Source: Butyrivibrio sp. AE3004 (GTDB taxonomy: Bacteria; Bacillota; Clostridia; Lachnospirales; Lachnospiraceae). Taken from it: 64,000 nucleotides of DNA. The stretch lies in NCBI RefSeq assembly GCF_000703165.1, contig NZ_JNLQ01000002.1, positions 620,001 through 684,000 on the forward strand, read 5' to 3'. A program made the translations under genes and the position numbers. The notes under the pieces are model-generated. The model worked only from the letters and a program-made list of their open reading frames with translations, had not been told where the DNA came from and did not search any database. Positions 27,319 to 38,518 of the stretch are shown here, piece after piece (positions within the stretch are counted from its first letter, which is position 1; each line of letters opens with the position of its first letter).

Positions 27319-28653
27319 ATGAGTGATTTTATAGAGCGCTCCAAATTTTCATGTGCCCTGGGAGGTGCGCTTTCAACTATAGCAGCTATTCCGAAGGCTG
27401 TTCCCATCGTTCATGCATCAGGCGGATGTGCTGCGGCTTTGTCCGGAACCTATAACCTGTCCGCAGGTTACAGAGGTGTCGGATATTGCGGAGGGAATAT
27501 GATCCCTACATCTAATATCTCACAGAGCCATATAGTATTCGGTGGTGAGAGTAAGCTGGAGGGACAGATTGAGGGAACACTTAAATATATAAAGGGCGAT
27601 CTATATCTGGTTGTAACCGGTTGTCAGACGGAAATGATAGGTGACGATGCGGTTGGAATAGCTGACAGATATCGTGATCAGAATGTTATAGGTATAAACA
27701 CGCCGGGATTTTTAGGAAATACTCTCAGAGGATATGATGCAGTACTAAGTGCACTTGTTAAGAATTTTATTGAGAAAAAAGAAGAGAAGGCTCCAAAGAC
27801 AATAAACCTTCTCGGTATCGTACCCGGCCATGATGTTTTTTATCGTGGAAACATTGGGCATTTAAAGAATCTTCTGGAAAAGATAGGAGTTAAGGCAAAT
27901 ACCTTTTTCGGAGACGGAGAATCGGTAGAGAAGATAAAAAACTATGGGGATGCTTCACTTAGCGTGGTTGTTTCCGAAACAGCGGGACAGATTACTGCAA
28001 AGGCATTTGAAACTGTTCACAAAATACCGTACATAACTACCGAATTACCGATAGGCCCCAAAGCTTCAGAAAGATTCCTTCGTCTTATCGGAGAAAAGCT
28101 TGGAATAGATACAGCTGTCATCGACAAGGTGGTTGAAGAAGAGACAAAGTATTTCTATTCATACTTCGAAAGAATTGTAGATGTTGCTTCGGATCTTGAT
28201 TTCCAGAGATATGTGGTTGCCATCACCGACAGCTACTATGCGTATCCGCTAGTGGATTTCGTATCTGAAGAGCTTGGATGGATACCACATTTCGTAGCGG
28301 TAAACGATCTTCAGGATAAGAGTAAACAGGAGGCGTACACAAAGAAATTTGAGAACCTTACATCACAGACAAAGCCTTCAGTGATATACGAAGATAAATT
28401 CAGTTATGTGAAAAAGAAGCTTCGTGCGAGCTGGCCTTATAACAATAACCAAAAATATTATGATTCACTGGGCCCCCTTTACATAATCGGAAGTGTGGTT
28501 GAACGTAATTTGGCAGCAGATTACGGCGCAGGATTTTTAACCGTAGCATTCCCTGTTAGTAACAGAGCAGTACTTAATAAAGGCTATGCCGGATTCAGGG
28601 GTGCATTATCACTTGTTGAAGACTTACTTACGAATCTGGTTGCATCACGATAG
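27319..28653 (+). CDS. Nitrogenase-like component 1, K-type (beta) subunit
   Basis: The 444-residue nitrogenase component 1 oxidoreductase domain protein aligns with NifK by its P-cluster ligands: Cys12 (SKFSCALGGAL, like NifK Cys70), Cys37 (HASGGCAAALSG, like Cys95) and Cys102 (VTGCQTEMIGDD, like Cys153). Cys57 is an extra one. It lacks the long N-terminal extension of true NifK and is shorter than the usual 510-520 residues. It should pair with the D-type subunit encoded 17 bases downstream to form a P-cluster at their interface. Context points to a nitrogenase-like reductase of the sulfur-metabolism (methylthio-alkane reductase-related) type rather than nitrogen fixation. Confidence 0.88.
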   Translation: MSDFIERSKFSCALGGALSTIAAIPKAVPIVHASGGCAAALSGTYNLSAGYRGVGYCGGNMIPTSNISQSHIVFGGESKLEGQIEGTLKYIKGDLYLVVTGCQTEMIGDDAVGIADRYRDQNVIGINTPGFLGNTLRGYDAVLSALVKNFIEKKEEKAPKTINLLGIVPGHDVFYRGNIGHLKNLLEKIGVKANTFFGDGESVEKIKNYGDASLSVVVSETAGQITAKAFETVHKIPYITTELPIGPKASERFLRLIGEKLGIDTAVIDKVVEEETKYFYSYFERIVDVASDLDFQRYVVAITDSYYAYPLVDFVSEELGWIPHFVAVNDLQDKSKQEAYTKKFENLTSQTKPSVIYEDKFSYVKKKLRASWPYNNNQKYYDSLGPLYIIGSVVERNLAADYGAGFLTVAFPVSNRAVLNKGYAGFRGALSLVEDLLTNLVASR

Positions 28654-28670
28654 GAAGGTGGGATGAGAAA

Positions 28671-30212
28671 ATGCCAAAATTATTGAATGAGAATCTTAAA
28701 TACAATTTTTTAGCAGCTGATGAACCACCTGTAAGAGATGAGCGTGTAGGCGGTTGTACAGCATATTGCGGTTCCTGTGCAGGACTTAAGGGGGATTTTA
28801 AAAGCGGATGTGCGCAGGCACAAAACAGAAAGTTTTCACAGAGTGGCGGGTGTCAGCTTGGACTTGCACTCGGAATAATCAACTCCCTGACAAGGGCAAT
28901 AACAATAGTTCATTCACCACTTGGCTGCTGCTCGGGACTTGCAGGTATGGCAGGCGTAAGAAGCACAAGCAGAGCATCGAGAGGACTCGTGGTTGAGGAA
29001 CAGCCCTGGATCCATACAAATATGGATGAACTGGATGTAGTAAACGGCGGCGTTGAAAAGCTTAAGAAAGCCATTTTATATGCTGAAGAGGAATATCATC
29101 CCGAGGTAATTGCAATAGTAAACGGATGTGTTCCCGGAATTATAGGCGATGATATTGATGCTGTAGTAAGAGAACTGGAGTCACAGATTTCCGCAAGACT
29201 TGTTCCGATCCACTGTGAAGGCTTTAAGAGCCGTTTTGTTTCATCAGGCTATGATGCAGCAAATCACGGTATTTTGAAATATCTCATCCGTGATCCTAAG
29301 GAATATCCGCAGCTTACCGAAGAGGCACAGATAAAATACGACTTTGCAAAGAAATATCGTACAAGCAGAACAGTAAACATCTTCAACGTAGGCTCAAACA
29401 GTAATGGAGATGAGGTTGAACTTTCAAGACTTGTAAGTGCACTTGGGCTTATCCCGAGAGTCGTGCCTTTAAATGCAACGGTTGATGATCTTGATCATCT
29501 GGGAGAAGCAGCGCTGAATGTCAGCATATGTGCAACTCATGACGATTATCTTCTTGGTCATTTGAAGGAGCGCTACGGAACGCCCTACATTCTGGATGTA
29601 CTTCCCATTGGAATAAATTGCACCAATACATGGATCAGGAAAATCGCAGCCCACTTTCATCTTGAGGCTGAGGCAGAGAGGCTTATAGAGCAGGAGAACA
29701 GAGAACTGAAGGAGGCAATTGCTCCTTTTGTGGAAGTCCTTAAGGGCAAGAAGATATTTGTAGGAGGCGGTGAGACACGTATTCTCACAACAGCGGATTT
29801 TTACAGAAGCATAGGAATGGAGCTTGTGGGAATAAAGGCACATAACCTTGACCGATTTGTTGAAAATCTTCTTAGCGATATCAAAGATCCAAATCTTACG
29901 GTAGAGGTAGCGGCAGGACAGCCCGCTGAAGAGCTTAATACATTAACCAGATTAAAGCCTGATATTTATATAGGGCATGCAGGTGCGAACGGCTGGGTTT
30001 CAAAGATAGGTATTCCTAACATTCCACTGTTTGGAGCACCAATAAACTACATGGGATATTCCGGAGCGTTTGAGCTTGCAAGGAGAGCAGCAAGAGCACT
30101 TAAGAATACAAACTTTTCTAAGAACATTGGCAAATATGTGGGACATCCGCTGACTGAAACCTGGATGAATCTTGATCCTAACGACAACATCATTCAGGGC
30201 GACAGATTCTAA
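28671..30212 (+). CDS. Nitrogenase-like component 1, D-type (alpha) subunit
   Basis: This is the 513-residue partner of the K-type subunit. P-cluster ligands are Cys61 (SGGCQLGLAL), Cys86/87 (HSPLGCCSG) and Cys153 (VNGCVPGIIGDD), matching NifD Cys62, 88 and 154. Cys287 in NVSICATHDDYLLGHLKERYGTPY aligns with NifD Cys275, the cofactor ligand, so a cofactor site exists. The region equivalent to NifD His442 (after GIPNIPLFGAPINYMGYSGAFEL) has no His. A distinctive N-terminal block carries four more Cys (29, 33, 36, 47) before the first P-cluster ligand and might hold another Fe-S centre. It is the probable catalytic subunit; the substrate is unknown, probably an organosulfur compound. Confidence 0.88.
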   Translation: MPKLLNENLKYNFLAADEPPVRDERVGGCTAYCGSCAGLKGDFKSGCAQAQNRKFSQSGGCQLGLALGIINSLTRAITIVHSPLGCCSGLAGMAGVRSTSRASRGLVVEEQPWIHTNMDELDVVNGGVEKLKKAILYAEEEYHPEVIAIVNGCVPGIIGDDIDAVVRELESQISARLVPIHCEGFKSRFVSSGYDAANHGILKYLIRDPKEYPQLTEEAQIKYDFAKKYRTSRTVNIFNVGSNSNGDEVELSRLVSALGLIPRVVPLNATVDDLDHLGEAALNVSICATHDDYLLGHLKERYGTPYILDVLPIGINCTNTWIRKIAAHFHLEAEAERLIEQENRELKEAIAPFVEVLKGKKIFVGGGETRILTTADFYRSIGMELVGIKAHNLDRFVENLLSDIKDPNLTVEVAAGQPAEELNTLTRLKPDIYIGHAGANGWVSKIGIPNIPLFGAPINYMGYSGAFELARRAARALKNTNFSKNIGKYVGHPLTETWMNLDPNDNIIQGDRF

Positions 30213-30236
30213 TGAAGACGAGAAAGGAAGAGCAAA

Positions 30237-32146
<1,910 letters not shown>

Positions 32147-32179
32147 GAATAAGTTGTGAGTTAAGAAAGGAGGGAGCCT

Positions 32180-33130
32180 ATGAAATCTAAGTTCAGAACA
32201 GTGTTCCCCATATTGGGCGTACTACTTGCATTGAGCGTAAATATCATAATTCCAAATCATAAAAAATTAAAATACGCGGAATTGCCACATTACAGATACT
32301 TCCTATGGATAGCGCTGGCAGTGGTGATCCTCCTGGCAATTTTGGCTTTATTTAATGAGAGAGTGAGGGAAAGGTATTCCTATCGGGGGTATTTCATATG
32401 CGGGGTATTTGCATTTTTGAACATATTGGATCTGGTAACCGCAAAGTTTCTGATCCTACCACAGTTGTATTTCCCAAGCATAGCAAGAATATTTAATGTT
32501 TATTTCGAAGATAAGGAGCTCCTCCTCCAATGTCTTGAAAGTTCTTTTTTACTGTTGGTCAAAGGAATAATAATCGGATTTATTCTTGGTATGATCTGTG
32601 GAATTACGGTGGGGTGGAGTAAAGATGCAAATTACTGGATTTACCCCCTGATCCGCATACTTGGACCGATTCCATCATCAACCTGGACACCGCTTGCGCT
32701 GGTTGTATTTCCGTCAGCTCAGGGAGCTGCGGTTTTTCTGATAGCATTCGGTGTCTGGTTCCAGATAACAATCCTTACCTGCTCAGGTATTCAGAGTGTA
32801 AAAAAAGCTTACTTTGAAGTATCTTCAACACTCGGTGCTAGTAATCTGCAGAATCTTTTTAAGATCGCGGTTCCTGCAGCATCACCATCGATTTTCCTTG
32901 GCTTTTTCAATGCCACATGTTCCTCCTTTGTGGCACTTATGGCAGCTGAGATGATCGGATGCAAATCGGGTCTTGGCTGGTACGTAAACTGGCAAAAGAC
33001 CATGCTCTCTTACCCTAATGTCTATGCGGGACTTATAGTTGTAGCAATTTTCTGTTACATCCTTGTTACCATTCAGTTCAAGGTAAGAGACAAATTATTA
33101 TCATGGCAGGAGGGTGTTGTCAAATGGTAG
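32180..33130 (+). CDS. SsuC/TauC-type ABC transporter permease
   Basis: The 316-residue permease of the nitrate/sulfonate/taurine class has the EAA loop (KAYFEVSSTLGASNLQNLFKIAVPAASPSIF, near residues 210-240) and ILGPIPSSTWTPLALVVFP. It has about seven membrane segments. It is longer than usual because of two extra N-terminal segments (about residues 8-27 and 38-58). An AAAGGAGGGAG site precedes the ATG, 34 bases after nifH. The end overlaps the ATPase gene by 7 bases. It is probably the importer for the organosulfur substrate of the nitrogenase-like enzyme. Confidence 0.88.
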   Translation: MKSKFRTVFPILGVLLALSVNIIIPNHKKLKYAELPHYRYFLWIALAVVILLAILALFNERVRERYSYRGYFICGVFAFLNILDLVTAKFLILPQLYFPSIARIFNVYFEDKELLLQCLESSFLLLVKGIIIGFILGMICGITVGWSKDANYWIYPLIRILGPIPSSTWTPLALVVFPSAQGAAVFLIAFGVWFQITILTCSGIQSVKKAYFEVSSTLGASNLQNLFKIAVPAASPSIFLGFFNATCSSFVALMAAEMIGCKSGLGWYVNWQKTMLSYPNVYAGLIVVAIFCYILVTIQFKVRDKLLSWQEGVVKW

Positions 33131-33930
33131 AAACAGGAAGCACCGGTGCAATATCGGCAAGGAATGTGCGAAAAGAATTTATCGATCCGAACGGAGAGAC
33201 GGTTATTGCGCTTGAGAAAGTGGACGTAGATATAAAGCCGGGGGAATTTATATGCCTGATAGGACCTTCCGGTTGCGGAAAATCAACGTTCTTAAGGCTT
33301 GTTGCAGGACTTATTGAGCCTACGGAGGGAGCCTTATTCCTTGATGGAGATGAGATTACAAAACCGGGATATGAGAGAGGACTTGTTTTCCAGGATCCTA
33401 CTCTTTTTCCCTGGTTGAACATATATGAGAATGTGGCTTTTGGATTAAAGACACGACACATTTTTAAAGAAAAGAAAGATGATGTAGAGGAATTTATTAA
33501 GCTGGTAAAGCTGGAAGGGTTTGAAAAAGCTCTTCCGCATCATTTATCAGGTGGTATGGCACAAAGGGCGGGACTCGCAAGGGCTCTTGTAAATCATCCT
33601 AAGGTACTTCTTCTTGATGAACCCTTTGGAGCTCTTGATGCTTTTACAAGAATGAATATGCAGGATGAACTTTTGCGTATCTGGAAAGAGCGGGGAACGA
33701 CGATGATCATGGTTACACATGACGTTGATGAGGCTGTTTATTTAAGTGACCGCATTTTTGTAATGACACCGAGACCGGCAAAAATCGAGTCAATTGTGGA
33801 TGTGGAAATAGGGAGAAATGAGACCCTTGGCCGTAAACGTGACAGCGTGGATTTCCTTAATCTAAGGTCAAAAATATTGCAGATTCTGGATTATACCGGA
33901 AAAGCTGCAGAGATTGAGTATGTGATTTAA
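33124..33930 (+). CDS. SsuB/TauB-type ABC transporter ATP-binding protein
   Basis: The 268-residue ATPase has Walker A GPSGCGKST, Q loop VFQDPTLFPWLNIYENVAFGL, signature LSGGMAQRAGLARAL, Walker B VLLLDEPFGALD and VTHDVDEAVYLSDRI. The FPWL segment after the Q loop is characteristic of the nitrate/sulfonate/taurine group. Start 33124 is preferred because GGAGGG lies at 33107-33112. It overlaps the end of the permease by 7 bases, indicating translational coupling. Confidence 0.92.
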   Translation: MVETGSTGAISARNVRKEFIDPNGETVIALEKVDVDIKPGEFICLIGPSGCGKSTFLRLVAGLIEPTEGALFLDGDEITKPGYERGLVFQDPTLFPWLNIYENVAFGLKTRHIFKEKKDDVEEFIKLVKLEGFEKALPHHLSGGMAQRAGLARALVNHPKVLLLDEPFGALDAFTRMNMQDELLRIWKERGTTMIMVTHDVDEAVYLSDRIFVMTPRPAKIESIVDVEIGRNETLGRKRDSVDFLNLRSKILQILDYTGKAAEIEYVI

Positions 33931-33946
33931 AAAGAGGAGAAATATT

Positions 33947-35113
33947 ATGAAGAAAAGATTTGTTGCATTAATATTGGCAACTGTTTTTGCACTATCTGTC
34001 CTTTCTGGCTGCGGAAGCGGAGCTTTAAAAGAAACTGGGGGTGTTGTGACAGAAAATATCGAAGATGAATCTGAACCAAAGGCACCGGATATAGTTGATG
34101 AGGATTTTGACCTTGATGCTGCTTTTGCAAAAGAAACAGGAGTAGGTGATCCCATAAGAATAGTAAGTACCTTTGAAGGTACCTGCCAGGTTCAGACACA
34201 GATAGCATATCTGCTTGGCTTTTATGAACAGGAAGGTCTTGTAGAAGGTGTTGATTATGACTTTGTGGATGCAGGTGGAGAAACGGGAGCGGTTCTACTG
34301 TCAACCGATCAGGCAGACGTGGCTATAGGACTTATTTCAGGTATGCTACAGCCACTTGATAACGGTCTTGAAGCTAAGGCAATCGCCGGACTACATACCG
34401 GCTGTGTGACAATTGTAACTCTTAAGGACAGCGGAATAGAGTCCACTAAGGATCTTGCAGGAAAGACAATCGGAGTTACGGCACTTTCAAGTTCACAGCA
34501 TATAGCAGCGCTTCGTGCACTTAACTATGAGGGCTTTTCAGGAGATGATGTGGAATTTGTTGTCTATGACAAGGATTCAATTGAGCAGGCACTTTTAAAC
34601 GGAGCAGTTGATGCTATCGGACTCGGAGATTATAAGGCTGCTATCCTTGCAAGGGATGAAGGAGCAAAGGTTATATTTGATACTTCAAATGATGAGAGAC
34701 TTAAGGATGAAAACTGCTGTGTACTTTTTGCCAGCAGCGCATCCATAGAGAGAAAGCCTGCAACACTTGCAAAGCTTGTTACCGCAATCCAGAAGGCTTC
34801 TGTATGGATCGCGAACAATCCGGAACTTTCCGCGCAGATTCAGGTAGCTCAGGGATATACAGTGGGTGATGTAAATGTAAATACCGATCTTTTAAAGACA
34901 TATCAGTATCCTACTTCGCTTAGCTCTTTGAAGGAAGCTATTTACAGAAACTTTGATGATGCACAGGTTTTAGGACTGCTCAAAGAGGATACGGACAAGG
35001 CTGCTCTTATACAGACAAGCTACCTGTTCCTTCCGGGAATTAAAGACGGACTTGATATAACAGAAATCGATCCGCCAAAGGATCCTCAGCAGTTTTTAAC
35101 TGCAAAGGAATAA
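33947..35113 (+). CDS. SsuA-like ABC transporter substrate-binding lipoprotein
   Basis: The 388-residue solute-binding protein of the NMT1/SsuA class has a lipoprotein signal (MKKRFVALI..., lipobox LSGC at about residues 19-22) and an acidic linker. The binding fold then begins near PIRIVSTFEGTCQVQTQIAYLLGFYEQEG. DQADVAIGLISGMLQPL and KDLAGKTIGVTALSSSQHIAAL are typical positions. The ligand pocket includes the FEGTCQVQ segment with one Cys. It completes the transporter encoded by the two previous genes. The ligand is unknown; sulfonates, sulfides or other small anions are possible. Confidence 0.87.
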   Translation: MKKRFVALILATVFALSVLSGCGSGALKETGGVVTENIEDESEPKAPDIVDEDFDLDAAFAKETGVGDPIRIVSTFEGTCQVQTQIAYLLGFYEQEGLVEGVDYDFVDAGGETGAVLLSTDQADVAIGLISGMLQPLDNGLEAKAIAGLHTGCVTIVTLKDSGIESTKDLAGKTIGVTALSSSQHIAALRALNYEGFSGDDVEFVVYDKDSIEQALLNGAVDAIGLGDYKAAILARDEGAKVIFDTSNDERLKDENCCVLFASSASIERKPATLAKLVTAIQKASVWIANNPELSAQIQVAQGYTVGDVNVNTDLLKTYQYPTSLSSLKEAIYRNFDDAQVLGLLKEDTDKAALIQTSYLFLPGIKDGLDITEIDPPKDPQQFLTAKE

Positions 35114-35144
35114 TTTTTAGTGACATGAATGAGGAGAATAGGTT

Positions 35145-35582
35145 ATGAAAAACAGAATTATATCAGGAATTACATTTATTATACTTGGACTTTTAATTGC
35201 AGTTGGACCGCAGTCAATATTTGCGGTGTGTGGTCCCATGGAGGACGGTAAGTTTATGAAATGTCACTGGACAGCACAGGCTGAACTGGGAATAGGTCTT
35301 GCAATTGTGTTTTTGGCAGCCGGGATTCTTTTCTTTAAATCAGAACAGATTCGTGCGGGATTAAGCATAGCGGCCTTTGCGCTTTCAATCGTTTCAGTTC
35401 TTGTCCCCACAAAGCTTATCGGAGTATGTGGTGGTGAACATATGCAGTGTCATTCACTTACAAAACCGGTACTTATCATTCTTGGCATTGCAGGTGCGGT
35501 TTTTGCTCTTGCAAATACATTTTTCCTCTTAAAAAACAAGGAGAAAGTACAGGTAGTTCAAGAATTAAGAAAAGGAGCTTAA
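35145..35582 (+). CDS. DUF4418 family membrane protein
   Basis: The 145-residue protein has four predicted membrane segments (about residues 5-25, 48-65, 70-92, 108-130). Two similar external motifs are VCGPMEDGKFMKCHW (about residues 28-42) and VCGGEHMQCH (about 93-102), each a Cys...Cys-His element that could bind metal or form disulfides. DUF4418 proteins are commonly encoded beside a FtsX-type permease and a LolD-type ATPase, as here, 5 bases upstream. It is 31 bases after the substrate-binding protein, so it probably belongs to the same transcript. The function is unknown. Confidence 0.8.
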   Translation: MKNRIISGITFIILGLLIAVGPQSIFAVCGPMEDGKFMKCHWTAQAELGIGLAIVFLAAGILFFKSEQIRAGLSIAAFALSIVSVLVPTKLIGVCGGEHMQCHSLTKPVLIILGIAGAVFALANTFFLLKNKEKVQVVQELRKGA

Positions 35583-35587
35583 TTCCT

Positions 35588-36799
35588 ATGAATAATAAAC
35601 GTTTGGGAATTCCATATATAGCCTTTTTAAACGTAAAGAACAGTCTCACAAGATCAGTGGGACTTGTTCTTTTAATGGCAGTACTTTCTTTTGTCCTTTT
35701 TGGTGGAGCTATACTTTCAAAAAGCTTAAGCAACGGACTTGGACAAATGAAGGACAGGCTTGGTGCTGATCTTATGATCGTTCCCGTTGAAAATCAAAAT
35801 GATCTGGAGGCTGTTTTGTTAAAGGGAGAGCCAAGCTGTTTTTATTTTAAAAGAACGCTTGAGGGAAAGGTTGCAGGGCTGGAAGGTGTTTCACTTTGCT
35901 CTTCCCAGTTTTTTCTGACATCGCTTGAAGCAGAGTGCTGTGATGCAAAGGTTCAGCTTATTGGTTTTGACCCTGATACCGATTTTGTAATTCAGCCCTG
36001 GATCAGGAAGACCTTTGACGGAGAGCTGAAAAACGGCGCTGTGATAGTCGGAAACGACATACAGACTGAATCGGGCGGGTTCATTAAGCTTTTTGGCAAG
36101 GAATATGAGATTGCTGCAAAGCTTGATGCCACAGGAACAGGACTTGACCAGGCAGTCTATGCGACAAAGGATACAATACTTAGAATGTATGCTGATGCTG
36201 AAGAAAAGGGACAGCGCTTTTTGGAAGACGCAGATCCAAAGGAGGCGATATCAGCCATACTTGTGCGCGTTCAGGAAGGCTATGACAGAAAAACACTTAT
36301 AAAGAACATAAGACGGGAAATTGGTGGTGTTAAGATTGTTGAATCACAGAACATGATAACCGGAACTGCTGATAACATGAAAAATGTGGCAATCTTCTTA
36401 TATATTTTTTCCGGTCTGTTTTTTCTGACTTCTGTAGCAACTCTTTTGCTGGTATTTTCAGTTATTTCAAACGAAAGGAAAAAGGAATTTGCGGTTCTGA
36501 GAACTCTTGGAGCAACCAGGAAGAAGCTTGCGGGAATTATACTTTCGGAGTCTGCAATAATAACCGGAACGGGTGGACTTGTAGGTGCAATTTTCGCAGC
36601 AATCATAATATTTCCGCTTAATGTGTACATAGGAGACAGACTGGGGCTTCCCTATCTTCTTCCGAATGCGGGGATGATAGCCTTTATCTTTCTTGTTGAT
36701 CTTGTTGTTTCATTTTTGACAGGACCTCTTTCAGCAGCTCTTTTGGCAGTGAGAATCAGTAGAGCGGAAACCTATCTGACAATGAGGGAGGGTGAATAA
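35588..36799 (+). CDS. MacB/FtsX-type ABC transporter permease
   Basis: This 403-residue type VII ABC permease has an N-terminal membrane segment (residues about 22-45), a large extracytoplasmic MacB-PCD-like domain, and three C-terminal segments forming the FtsX domain. Start 35588 follows AAAGGAGC and gives MNNKRLGIPYIAFLNVKNS. A longer version would run through the DUF4418 gene. The RTLGATRKKLAGIILSESAII stretch is the FtsX coupling region. It works with the adjacent ATPase in mechanotransmission or export, not import. Confidence 0.87.
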   Translation: MNNKRLGIPYIAFLNVKNSLTRSVGLVLLMAVLSFVLFGGAILSKSLSNGLGQMKDRLGADLMIVPVENQNDLEAVLLKGEPSCFYFKRTLEGKVAGLEGVSLCSSQFFLTSLEAECCDAKVQLIGFDPDTDFVIQPWIRKTFDGELKNGAVIVGNDIQTESGGFIKLFGKEYEIAAKLDATGTGLDQAVYATKDTILRMYADAEEKGQRFLEDADPKEAISAILVRVQEGYDRKTLIKNIRREIGGVKIVESQNMITGTADNMKNVAIFLYIFSGLFFLTSVATLLLVFSVISNERKKEFAVLRTLGATRKKLAGIILSESAIITGTGGLVGAIFAAIIIFPLNVYIGDRLGLPYLLPNAGMIAFIFLVDLVVSFLTGPLSAALLAVRISRAETYLTMREGE

Positions 36800-37483
36800 A
36801 TGACTTTGGAAATAAGGGGACTTGAGAAAAAGTTTATACAGGGAAATCGGGAAATATATGCGGTAAGAGATGCAGGTCTTTTTGTTCCCGGCGGAAGCTT
36901 TATTAGCATTATCGGTCGTTCCGGGAGCGGGAAAAGCACATTGCTTAATCTTATCGCAGGTCTTCTTGAACCATCAGGCGGAACGATTGTACTTAATACA
37001 AGAGAGATAGCAAGGCTTTCCGATGAGGAGGCATCATACCTTAGAAATTCCGAAATCGGATATATAATGCAGGGGAAAAGTCTTCTGAAAAATTTAACGG
37101 TTCTTGATAATGTACGCCTTCCATTTTACCTGTTTAACAGAGAAGGAGATGACACGGAAAGGGCGAGACAGCTTCTTGACAGGGTTGGCATTCTTCATCT
37201 TGAAAATGCTTATCCCTCCAGCCTTTCCGGAGGTGAGCTAAGGAGAGTTTCAATTGCGAGAGCGCTAATCAATAATCCCGGAATATTACTTGCTGATGAG
37301 CCTACGAGCGACCTTGACAGGGAAAATACATCAGGGATTCTTAAACTTTTCAGAAAAATTGCGGATGAGGGGACAACCGTAATCATGGTTACACACGAAC
37401 TTGATACTCTTAAGTACGGAGATGCTGTTTACAGGATGGAGGAGGGTATTCTTACTAAGGAAAACGGAGCTGCAATTGCGTAG
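36800..37483 (+). CDS. MacB/LolD-type ABC transporter ATP-binding protein
   Basis: The 227-residue ATPase is encoded immediately after the permease stop. Walker A GRSGSGKST, signature LSGGELRRVSIARAL, Walker B ILLADEPTSDLD and switch VTHELDT are the LolD/MacB pattern. It is probably the end of the long operon that starts at nifB. The 236 bases after it hold no gene and lead into the SGNH esterase gene. Confidence 0.92.
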   Translation: MTLEIRGLEKKFIQGNREIYAVRDAGLFVPGGSFISIIGRSGSGKSTLLNLIAGLLEPSGGTIVLNTREIARLSDEEASYLRNSEIGYIMQGKSLLKNLTVLDNVRLPFYLFNREGDDTERARQLLDRVGILHLENAYPSSLSGGELRRVSIARALINNPGILLADEPTSDLDRENTSGILKLFRKIADEGTTVIMVTHELDTLKYGDAVYRMEEGILTKENGAAIA

Positions 37484-37663
37484 ATATGTATTTATTCATT
37501 ACATATTGTCCGGGTGACTGCTTATGCAGTTGGCTGTGATAGCATTTCTTTATATGTGACTATCACTTTTGGATATTTTACACTACAGTGGCTATATCTC
37601 ATAATTATATTGTAAGGATTAGTACTGTACCGGGAATGTAGGAGTGCTTGCGGAACGGTACCG

Positions 37664-37711
37664 GCAACAGATCAGTATGAGTCAGATATAAACATATGTT
37701 GATAGATGAGG
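37664..37711 (+). promoter_or_regulatory. Leader motif before the SGNH esterase gene
   Basis: AACAGATCAGTATGAGTCAG followed by ATATAAACATATGTT and GATGAGG closely matches the leader before nifH (31244) and, in part, the one before the MalY-like gene (21484). A GTACCG/CGGTACC inverted repeat lies just upstream. Confidence 0.45.
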
Positions 37712-37719
37712 TATAACTT

Positions 37720-38343
37720 ATGGGAAACATACTTGCTTTTGGAGATTCAAATACCTGGGGGCTTATCCCCGGAACGAAGGACAGATATCCTTGGGGGATT
37801 AGATGGACAAGTCTGGTTCAGGAAAATCTTAGGGAAGTAAGACTGGTAGAGGATGGCCTATGCGGACGGACTACCGTTTTTGACGATCAGCTTCGCCCTT
37901 TCAGAAAGGGTGCTGAGATATTGCCACTTAGTCTTGAGAGCAATTATCCTCTCGATGCTGCGATCATTATGCTTGGTACAAATGATTGCAAAACCATGTT
38001 TAAGGCTAATTCTCATATTATCGGAAAAGGCCTTGAGCTATGCCTGGACGAACTGGAAAAATATATAGCACCCGAAAAAATCCTGGTGGTCTCGCCAATA
38101 AAACTGGGAAATGAGGTATATCTTCCCGAAAAAGATCCCGAATTCGATGAGAACTCCGTTGCGACCAGCAAATCCTTAAAGCAGGAGTATGAGCGTATTG
38201 CAAGAAAAAGAGGTAATCAGTTCCTGGCAGCATCCGATTTTGCTGAACCAAGTACAGTGGATGATGAGCATATGGACGAGAAAGGCCATAAAGAATTATC
38301 TGTTGCAATCGTAAAAAAATTAGAGGAGATGAGGATTGCTTAG
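37720..38343 (+). CDS. SGNH/GDSL-type esterase
   Basis: The 207-residue cytoplasmic SGNH hydrolase carries the catalytic Ser in FGDSNTWG (block I, near residue 8), the Gly in DGLCGRT, the Asn in IIMLGTNDCK (block III) and the Asp/His pair in VDDEHMDEKGHKEL (block V). There is no signal peptide. Relatives deacetylate sugars (acetylxylan esterase-like) or act as arylesterases; here deacetylation of imported oligosaccharides would fit the polysaccharide lifestyle. It stands alone, with a leader motif shared with two sulfur-island genes. Confidence 0.87.
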   Translation: MGNILAFGDSNTWGLIPGTKDRYPWGIRWTSLVQENLREVRLVEDGLCGRTTVFDDQLRPFRKGAEILPLSLESNYPLDAAIIMLGTNDCKTMFKANSHIIGKGLELCLDELEKYIAPEKILVVSPIKLGNEVYLPEKDPEFDENSVATSKSLKQEYERIARKRGNQFLAASDFAEPSTVDDEHMDEKGHKELSVAIVKKLEEMRIA

Positions 38344-38518
38344 AAGAGGCGGTCCATATAGATGACAGCAGCACTGTCGTAAACTCGGACATTTTTTTTA
38401 AATTCAGTTTATGTTTTTCAATAGACAATATAGGGTTATGACATAAAGTAATAAGCGTCATACCATCTATAAATTATTGATAGATAGTGTGACGCATTTA
38501 ATAAAAAACTAATTTGAG

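Noticed and set aside
38380..38400. Fourth copy of the AraC site near the SGNH gene (minus strand AAAAAAATGTCCGAG)
   Set aside because: It differs from the 14-mer at two key positions and lies downstream of the gene, not in a promoter.
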